Assembly: GCA_028701635.1 (NCBI GenBank)
Contig: JAQVQJ010000030.1
Coordinates: 1 to 10,964 of the forward strand
Direction: 5' to 3'
DNA: 10,964 nucleotides
From: Clostridia bacterium
GTDB taxonomy: Bacteria > Bacillota_A > Clostridia > Christensenellales > UBA1242
The position numbers were made by a program, and so were the translations under genes. The notes beneath the pieces are model-generated. The model did not search any database. It was not told the origin of the DNA and was given only the letters and a program-made list of their open reading frames with translations. Below, in pieces: positions 5,974-10,964 of the stretch (position 1 is its first letter; every line of letters starts with the position of its first letter).

Positions 5974-6015
5974 GTCGATAATTTGTTATACTTTATGAAG
6001 AAACCCATATAAAGT
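5969..6015. promoter_or_regulatory. Three ATAAAGT boxes over the operon start (candidate operator)
   Basis: ATAAAGT occurs at 5969-5975 and 6009-6015, with an inverted copy (ACTTTAT) at 5990-5996 between them. The starts are 21 and 19 bp apart, about two helical turns each. The first overlaps the -10 box. AAAGTCG at 5971-5977 also recurs at 5917-5923. Restriction-modification operons are often controlled at this point, sometimes by the methyltransferase itself. No controller (C protein) gene is seen. Confidence 0.35.
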
Positions 6016-6017
6016 GT

Positions 6018-7097
6018 ATGAAAACAAAAAAAATCAAAAAAACAATTAAGGGCGTATCGCTTTTTTCAAGTGCAGGAGTCGGTGAAGCTTTTTTTAAAGA
6101 TTCAGGGATAGATATTGTTGTGGCTAATGAACTGATAAAAGAAAGGGGTGATTTTTACTCCAAACTATATAAAAATACGAATATGATTGTTGGTGATATT
6201 TTGGATAAAAATATTTTTAAAAAAATATTAAATGAATCCGGAGAGAATATAGATTTTCTCATAGCAACACCCCCATGTCAGGGTATGAGTATTGCTGGTA
6301 AAAATAGAGATTATACATCAATGATTAACGACCAGAGAAATCATTTGGTGTTTAAAATTATTGAATTTATTGATATTAAAAAACCAAAATATATTTTAAT
6401 TGAAAATGTTCCAAATTTTTTAAAACTTAAACTTCCATTCAAAAATAAATTTTTAGTCTTAGAAGAAATTTTGCGGAATCTCTATGGGAAGGAATATGAA
6501 ATAGAAGCTAAAGTTATGGATACATCTGAATATGGTGTTCCCCAAAAAAGAATAAGAGCGATTATTAAAATGAACAAAAAGGGCTTAATTTGGAATTGGC
6601 CTAAGAAAGAAAACAAAAAAATGACGGTAAAAGAAGCAATAGGACACCTCCCCTCTTTAGAAGCAGGCCAGACATCAAATATACCTTGGCATTTTGCAAG
6701 AAAACATACAAAAGACCATGTTTTGTGGATGAAAAATACACCAACGGGAAAATCTGCTTTTGAAAATAAAGTGTTTTATCCTAAAAAAGTGAATGGTTCT
6801 AAAATTAAAAGTTATATGACAACTTATCGTAGAATTAAGTGGGATGAACCTTCTCCAACCATTACAATGAGAAATGACGCTATTAGTTCACAACTAAATG
6901 TTCATCCAGGTAGAAAACTTAAAGATGGAACATATTCCGATGCTCGGGTTTTAACACCACTAGAATTAATGATATTAAGTTCATTACCAGAAAAGTGGAC
7001 TATACCACAAGGTGTTTCTGAAGCACTTATTAGAAAGTGTTTAGGAGAAAGTGTGCCCCCTCTTTTATTGAAAAAAGTAATTTTAGGTATTAAATAA
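6018..7097 (+). CDS. C5-cytosine DNA methyltransferase (type II)
   Basis: This 359-residue enzyme would transfer a methyl group from S-adenosylmethionine to carbon 5 of cytosine and protect host sites. Motif I is LFSSAGVGEAFF (15-26, a variant of FSGAGG), motif IV is PPCQG (85-89) with catalytic Cys87, motif VI is ENV (129-131), motif VIII is QKRIR (176-180), and the target-recognition region spans roughly 190-270. Motif IX is the DEPSPTITMRND region and motif X is GESVPPLLLKK (343-353). All key residues are present and the length is normal. It is the first gene of a tight four-gene operon, 1 nt before the nuclease gene. The variant motif I and the RRIKWDEPSPTITMRND block resemble a subgroup I associate with two-methyltransferase systems. 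The target sequence cannot be read from the protein. Confidence 0.95.
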   Translation: MKTKKIKKTIKGVSLFSSAGVGEAFFKDSGIDIVVANELIKERGDFYSKLYKNTNMIVGDILDKNIFKKILNESGENIDFLIATPPCQGMSIAGKNRDYTSMINDQRNHLVFKIIEFIDIKKPKYILIENVPNFLKLKLPFKNKFLVLEEILRNLYGKEYEIEAKVMDTSEYGVPQKRIRAIIKMNKKGLIWNWPKKENKKMTVKEAIGHLPSLEAGQTSNIPWHFARKHTKDHVLWMKNTPTGKSAFENKVFYPKKVNGSKIKSYMTTYRRIKWDEPSPTITMRNDAISSQLNVHPGRKLKDGTYSDARVLTPLELMILSSLPEKWTIPQGVSEALIRKCLGESVPPLLLKKVILGIK

Positions 7098-7098
7098 T

Positions 7099-8544
7099 AT
7101 GACTTATAGAATAGAAAGAAAGAAATGGATATTATATAGGCACACAAATAATTTTGATTTAATTACAGCAGTTGCTACAAATCTAAAATTTTTTTCTAAG
7201 ACTTCCATATCTAAAGAAGATAAATTAAATCTGTTATTAAAATTGAAAAACCTTTCTTTTTACAAAGAAAGAAACCCAGAGCTTCCTTTGGATTCAATCA
7301 ACCATCGAATAAACACCCTAGCCTATTATATGTTTGGCTATAAAGATATTATTGATGGGCAAAATCGTTTTTTATTTAGTCCGCTCGGGAATCTTTTTTT
7401 AAAAAATATAGATAATAAAAATAATCTTAGTAAAATATTTTTTACAATGTTATGGGGGCTTCAATTTGAACACCCTCATGGTGGTTCTGATGTTATTTTT
7501 AATTTATATCCGTTTAGGCTCGTCTTTAAATTGCTCACTGATAAAAGAATAGAAAACAAATTATATGCTTATGAGTTTTCTTATTTAGTAGTCTTTGTTG
7601 AAAATATTAATAATGAAAGCTACGAGAAACTTGTTGATGAGATTTTAAAAATGAGAAAGTGGAATAACTCTGAAATTGAAAAAGCTTTTAAAAAAGACCA
7701 ACACACTTATGTTAATTCAGCTTATGAATGGGACTATTATGTAAGTGATTTATTCCAAAATGCTGGAATCCTTAAAAAAACAGAAGGAGAGGTGATTTGT
7801 AAGCTACTACAAGGAAAGAGCACTTATAGAAAAATAACCCGGAATTTTGTGGAACTGAATGAAAATATTATAAGTCTTTGTCATAAACTACAAGAAACAT
7901 ATTCATTTGAGGAAAAACCATTGAATTTAGAGGATCCTGAGCGTTTAAAAATTGATGTAGTTAAGCAAATATATAATTTTTACCCATCAATTTTACTTGA
8001 TGAAATTGGAGAGCAAAAAAATGATTTAAAGTATGGACTACTTAACTTAGCAAAACTTATTGAAAAATACTCAAATAATAATGATGGTTCAGAAGCCTAT
8101 TTGTTTGAAGATATTTTAACTGAAGGATTTAATATGTTTGTTAACGTTGAGGCTAAAAAGATTAGTGGAGCAGGTAATACAGATATAGAGTGTTTATACA
8201 TAACGAAGAAAAAGAAATTTGCAGTAGAAGCTAAATCAACAAAAAATAAATTATCTTTAATAAATTCTGGGAGATTAGCTCAACATGGAACAAAAATAGG
8301 TAGCGAATATACGATAGTTGTAACCCCAAGATATGTTCCATCAGTATTGTATGATATTAAATCATCTCCAATAGTTATAATCCGAGCTAGCACATTTTCT
8401 GAGTATTTATATAATCACATAAATAATGAAATTAGAGAAATTGATTATTCAGACTTTGATGACATTATTGTAAGTAATCTTGGTAAAGATATTAGTCGCA
8501 ATATTTCAAATCTTACTATTAATAAATTCTCCGTAAAAAATTAA
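7099..8544 (+). CDS. PD-(D/E)XK restriction endonuclease (probable type II)
   Basis: The 481-residue protein sits between two methyltransferases, 1 nt after the first and 3 nt before the second, which is the main reason for the call. In its C-terminal third it has a nuclease core: an acidic helix (AYLFEDILTEGF), D362 in GNTDIECLYI, and E377-A-K379 in FAVEAKST. Together these make the D...ExK signature that binds Mg2+ and cuts DNA. IVVTPRY and PIVIIRAS follow as further core strands. The N-terminal 300 residues are helix-rich and probably hold recognition; SPLGNLFLKN and FEHPHGGSD stand out there. N-terminal recognition with a C-terminal cutter is the layout of type IIS enzymes (FokI/AlwI style), but I cannot assign a named family. 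It has no SD; translational coupling to the upstream gene is likely. Confidence 0.8.
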   Translation: MTYRIERKKWILYRHTNNFDLITAVATNLKFFSKTSISKEDKLNLLLKLKNLSFYKERNPELPLDSINHRINTLAYYMFGYKDIIDGQNRFLFSPLGNLFLKNIDNKNNLSKIFFTMLWGLQFEHPHGGSDVIFNLYPFRLVFKLLTDKRIENKLYAYEFSYLVVFVENINNESYEKLVDEILKMRKWNNSEIEKAFKKDQHTYVNSAYEWDYYVSDLFQNAGILKKTEGEVICKLLQGKSTYRKITRNFVELNENIISLCHKLQETYSFEEKPLNLEDPERLKIDVVKQIYNFYPSILLDEIGEQKNDLKYGLLNLAKLIEKYSNNNDGSEAYLFEDILTEGFNMFVNVEAKKISGAGNTDIECLYITKKKKFAVEAKSTKNKLSLINSGRLAQHGTKIGSEYTIVVTPRYVPSVLYDIKSSPIVIIRASTFSEYLYNHINNEIREIDYSDFDDIIVSNLGKDISRNISNLTINKFSVKN

Positions 8545-8547
8545 TTC

Positions 8548-9180
8548 ATGAAAAAATCAATAATAAAAATAACAAATGAAGACAATATGAAACTGATGGC
8601 TAAATACGAAGATAATTACTTTGATTTAGCTATTGTTGATCCGCCTTACGGAATTCTGAATAAAACAAAAAGAGGGGGAGACCACAAATTTAATATGGCG
8701 GAGTATACAAAATGGGATATAAAACCCAAAGATGAGTATTTTAAAGAACTTTTTCGTTTTTCCAAAAATCAGATAATCTGGGGGGGGAATTACTTTGGAT
8801 ATATTTGGACAAAAAACAAATATAATAAATGTTTTATTATATGGGACAAAAAGCAACCTGAAACTCTAAACAACTTTTCAATGGCTGAGATGGCTTGGAC
8901 TTCTCTCGATAAACCATCAAAAATATTTAGGTTTAGTGTAATGAGAAATAGAAATAAAACCCATCCAACACAGAAACCTGTTGAATTATATGAGTGGATA
9001 TTAAAAATGTTTGCAAAAAAAGGAGATAAAATATTAGATACACATTTGGGCAGTGGAACAATTGCTATTGCTTGCTATAAGTCTGGCTATGATTTAACAG
9101 CTTGTGAAATAGATAAAAAGTATTACAAGAAGGCTATCAAGAAGATAAAAGATAACATTCCTAATATTAAAATTATTTAA
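8548..9180 (+). CDS. Beta-class N6-adenine or N4-cytosine DNA methyltransferase
   Basis: A compact 210-residue amino-methyltransferase of the N6_N4_Mtase family. Motif order is permuted: catalytic motif IV DPPY (31-34) comes first, then HPTQKPVEL (139-147, motif X), then the SAM-binding motif I DTHLGSGT (164-171) and CEID (186-189). This order defines the beta class. DPPY is found in both adenine- and N4-cytosine-modifying enzymes, so the target base is uncertain; adenine is the more usual. The middle region is short, as in small phage and type II enzymes. It lies 3 nt after the nuclease gene and 7 nt before the DUF6119-like gene. Having a second methyltransferase of different chemistry suggests that the two strands of an asymmetric site are modified by separate enzymes. 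Confidence 0.92.
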   Translation: MKKSIIKITNEDNMKLMAKYEDNYFDLAIVDPPYGILNKTKRGGDHKFNMAEYTKWDIKPKDEYFKELFRFSKNQIIWGGNYFGYIWTKNKYNKCFIIWDKKQPETLNNFSMAEMAWTSLDKPSKIFRFSVMRNRNKTHPTQKPVELYEWILKMFAKKGDKILDTHLGSGTIAIACYKSGYDLTACEIDKKYYKKAIKKIKDNIPNIKII

Positions 9181-9187
9181 ATACCTT

Positions 9188-10729
9188 ATGAAAATTAATG
9201 TATTCAAAATTCCGTTTGATAAAAAACAAGACTTAAAAAATAAATTTAAGAAAATTGATTTGATAATTGAAGATACTCAATCTATAGATGGATGGAGTTG
9301 TTCTTTTTATTTATCAAAAAACCCTGAAATTAAAAAAATTAATTGGGTTAAGGATTATGAATTTTTTATTAAGACAACAAAACCAGAGAATAAAATATAT
9401 TATGCAGTTTTTCTATGTGAAAAAGATAAAAATATATTTGCCATTACTTATGGTAAGAGCCATTTTTATGTAAGACAATTTTGTGATGATGAATTTGGTC
9501 TTGAAATTGCAAAAAGAATAGCCAATGAAAATGACATAAAACAAATGGCGACCAAAAGATTTAATAATAGGAAAAAGAAAGAGATAAAGAGCTATACACA
9601 AACGAGTATTTTAGATAATGAAAGTGGAGAATCAATAGAACATTTAAATGCAGCAATTGTTAATAATCAAAAATTATCTTTTGGCAATAAGGCAAAATTT
9701 GGTAATTCACTCCTTTTATCCTTAAAAGAATTAGAGGTAACCAAAATACCAGAAGTTTTAAATGAAATAATAAAAACATTAAAAGAAAAACAAAAATTTG
9801 ATATTCCTAAAACAATAGAAATTAAAGACAACACTAAGTTGTTAGATTATTATAATCTACTAGTAGAAGATATATTAAAAAAGGATGAAAAAGTAACATT
9901 AAGCACTCAAAGCTATGACATTGTTGGCACAGATTTTGTTTTTACTGGTAATGAGAGATATAAATATAAATATTCTAACCAAGAAAGTAATTATGTTGAT
10001 GATTTAGAAGTTGTTGATATTGTTAATTTTATAAACAAACACTCAATCCCTAAAGATAGAATATTAAATCACATAAAGATAGAAATAGAGGATGAAGGGA
10101 GAGAAACTTTTATAAAACCATTAGTATATTTTATCAATTACAATATTGAAAATGAGAATATTATCTTCCAAAATGGTAAATGGATAAAATTTAATGAAGA
10201 ATATGTAAAACAAATTAATGATAGCATTTCTAGTATTGCAATCATCCCAACAGAAAACAAATTGGGGATAATTAAAATATCTGAATCAGAATTTAATTAC
10301 CTATCAGAAACTTCAGAGGGAAAGAAAAAGGGGGTTAAAATAAATAAAGATTTAATTGATTTGGGTTATAAAAGTTCAGATAAGGATTTTTCTAAACTGT
10401 TAATTAAAGGTAATTATAAAATTGAAGCTTGGGACTTAGAAAAAGACAAGGTTGTTTATGCTGTTAAGTTTGGAAATACACAAAAACTATCTTATGTTTG
10501 CCTTCAAGCCCTTAACACACTAGAGGTTATTCGTAATAACGCGAGTTTAAATAAATTAGATAATCCACCTGAAAAATATTGTCTTTGGTTTGGAATTACA
10601 AATAAAAATAAAGTTGATGATATAACAAAATTAAATTCTATAATCTTAAAACAACAAATTGATTTGTTTGGGAGGAAGTGTAGAGATATTGGAATTATAC
10701 CTTTAATAAAGATAAGTAAGAAGCAATAG
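9188..10729 (+). CDS. DUF6119 / TIGR04141-like protein of a defense operon
   Basis: The 513-residue product resembles the sporadically distributed TIGR04141 (DUF6119) family as I remember it: an N-terminal KINVFKIPFDK strand, a segment where YYAVFLCEKDKNIFAITYG is followed by EFGLEIAKRIAN, then a helix-rich middle with FGNSLLLSLKELEVTKIPEVLNE, and a long mixed C-terminal part with an LWFGITNK strand near the end. No nuclease, helicase, Walker or membrane motif is visible. Its biochemical activity is unknown. It is the last gene of the restriction-modification operon, 7 nt after the amino-methyltransferase, with matching base composition, so it is probably a functional part of the system, for example a sensor, accessory or abortive-infection component. 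That role is inference. It ends 4 bp from a converging open frame. Confidence 0.7.
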   Translation: MKINVFKIPFDKKQDLKNKFKKIDLIIEDTQSIDGWSCSFYLSKNPEIKKINWVKDYEFFIKTTKPENKIYYAVFLCEKDKNIFAITYGKSHFYVRQFCDDEFGLEIAKRIANENDIKQMATKRFNNRKKKEIKSYTQTSILDNESGESIEHLNAAIVNNQKLSFGNKAKFGNSLLLSLKELEVTKIPEVLNEIIKTLKEKQKFDIPKTIEIKDNTKLLDYYNLLVEDILKKDEKVTLSTQSYDIVGTDFVFTGNERYKYKYSNQESNYVDDLEVVDIVNFINKHSIPKDRILNHIKIEIEDEGRETFIKPLVYFINYNIENENIIFQNGKWIKFNEEYVKQINDSISSIAIIPTENKLGIIKISESEFNYLSETSEGKKKGVKINKDLIDLGYKSSDKDFSKLLIKGNYKIEAWDLEKDKVVYAVKFGNTQKLSYVCLQALNTLEVIRNNASLNKLDNPPEKYCLWFGITNKNKVDDITKLNSIILKQQIDLFGRKCRDIGIIPLIKISKKQ

Positions 10730-10733
10730 TAAA

Positions 10734-10838
10734 TCAAATGGAGTCTTTTTGTAATGCTTTTATAAACATCAACTGATTATACAACCCCTTCATGTAACTT
10801 TGGTCAGATAATATAGTTATAATAATCTCCTGTTCTGG
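10734..10838 (-). pseudogene. Possible 3' end of a broken or chance opposing gene
   Basis: On the minus strand a frame ends with TGA at 10734-10736 after about 34 sensible-looking codons (PEQEIIITILSDQSYMKGLY, then NQLMFIKALQKDSI). Upstream, the same frame runs through a palindrome and a tRNA-derived hairpin to the window edge, so that part is unlikely to be native protein. It may be the tail of a gene interrupted by these repeats, or an accidental frame. I recognise no family. Confidence 0.25.
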
Positions 10839-10884
10839 GGACACGATAAAAACACTCTTTTTAAAGAGTGTTTTTATCGTGTCC
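10839..10884. terminator. 22-bp-arm palindrome with terminator-like core
   Basis: A perfect inverted repeat pairs 10839-10860 with 10863-10884 around TT. The inner stem CACTCTTT/AAAGAGTG is followed by TTTTTA on both strands, so it can terminate transcription of the defense operon and of anything arriving from the right. The arms continue for 9 more bp (GGACACGAT/ATCGTGTCC), which is longer than a terminator needs. Confidence 0.6.
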
Positions 10885-10926
10885 GCTCGAGCGAGCAAAC
10901 TGCTTTGCTCGCGTGGGGGAATCGAA
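10880..10926 (-). repeat. Inverted, interrupted copy of the tRNA-Lys 3' end
   Basis: Read on the minus strand, TTCGATTCCCCC (10926-10915) equals tRNA positions 100-111 and CGAGCGGACA (10889-10880) equals 112-121. All 22 matching bases are identical, but 25 nt (10890-10914) are inserted exactly at the T-stem/acceptor junction. No anticodon or D arm is present, so this is not a functional tRNA. Its orientation is opposite to the intact gene. Confidence 0.65.
10891..10912. repeat. 9-bp hairpin inserted in the tRNA-like fragment
   Basis: GCGAGCAAA and TTTGCTCGC are perfect complements around CTGC. The hairpin makes up most of the 25-nt insertion and is far richer in GC than the surroundings. Confidence 0.6.
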
Positions 10927-10928
10927 AG

Positions 10929-10962
10929 GCTTTTCCGTACGAGCGAAGCGAGGTGGAAAAGC
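10929..10962. repeat. 8-bp-arm inverted repeat at the window edge
   Basis: GCTTTTCC (10929-10936) pairs with GGAAAAGC (10955-10962). The 18-nt centre contains GAGCGAAGCGAG, a CG-rich simple motif. It lies beside the tRNA-like fragment and is cut by the window end 2 bp later, so its full context is not visible. Confidence 0.45.
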
Positions 10963-10964
10963 AC

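Noticed and set aside
10504..10737. Minus-strand frame overlapping the end of the DUF6119-like gene
   Set aside because: It is antisense to good coding sequence, and its composition (many Phe, Ile, Leu) is that of a shadow frame.
10884..10964. A second, intron-containing tRNA gene on the minus strand
   Set aside because: Only the T loop and acceptor 3' strand match. The upstream sequence cannot form a T stem, anticodon arm or D arm, and the insertion site is not one used by bacterial tRNA introns.

Overview
The window is AT-rich DNA (roughly 70% A+T by eye) with compact gene spacing. The standard code fits, since no long frame needs TGA to be read through, and the one tRNA lacks an encoded CCA end. 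Almost no start codon has a Shine-Dalgarno (SD) sequence. The overall style, including a secreted protein with a short aromatic/basic tail, suggests an uncultured bacterium of the Patescibacteria/CPR type. That is a low-confidence guess because no phylogenetic marker is present. The content looks like an integrated mobile element with a defense cargo.

Left end (1-1740): a tRNA-Lys(UUU) gene whose 3' half is overlapped on the opposite strand by the end of a large serine recombinase gene. The recombinase tail is literally antisense tRNA, the usual sign of an attachment site in the tRNA. Its promoter holds a small inverted repeat.

Leftward block (1780-4054): a RepA/AAA_25-type RecA-fold ATPase with an N-terminal zinc ribbon (candidate replication protein), a 53-codon gene directly upstream of it, a terminator, and an unrecognised protein with a possible C-terminal winged helix. 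The promoter region of that last gene holds a perfect 14-bp inverted repeat.

Divergent centre and rightward block (4055-5621): a leader of about 170 nt in which two 11-bp helices interleave as a pseudoknot. The 3' strand of the second helix contains the only strong SD sequence found in the window. It precedes an HhH-GPD-like DNA glycosylase relative. A secreted, cysteine-containing coiled-coil protein follows.

Repeat-rich spacer (5622-6017): about 400 bp without a gene. It holds degenerate copies of a CTAACGCGA-CGAAAATT repeat, GGTTAA-type iteron-like boxes, and one member of a 31-bp direct repeat pair (27/31 identical) whose other copy lies at 1782-1812. It ends in a good sigma70-type promoter.

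Defense operon (6018-10729): a C5-cytosine methyltransferase, a PD-(D/E)XK endonuclease, a beta-class amino-methyltransferase and a DUF6119/TIGR04141-like protein, separated by 1, 3 and 7 nt. Two methyltransferases of different chemistry around one nuclease suggest a type II system with an asymmetric site. The DUF6119 protein is an added component of unknown role.

Right end (10730-10964): the 3' end of a possible opposing gene, a 22-bp-arm palindrome, and an inverted, interrupted copy of the tRNA-Lys 3' end with a 25-nt hairpin inserted. This may mark a boundary or a past rearrangement.
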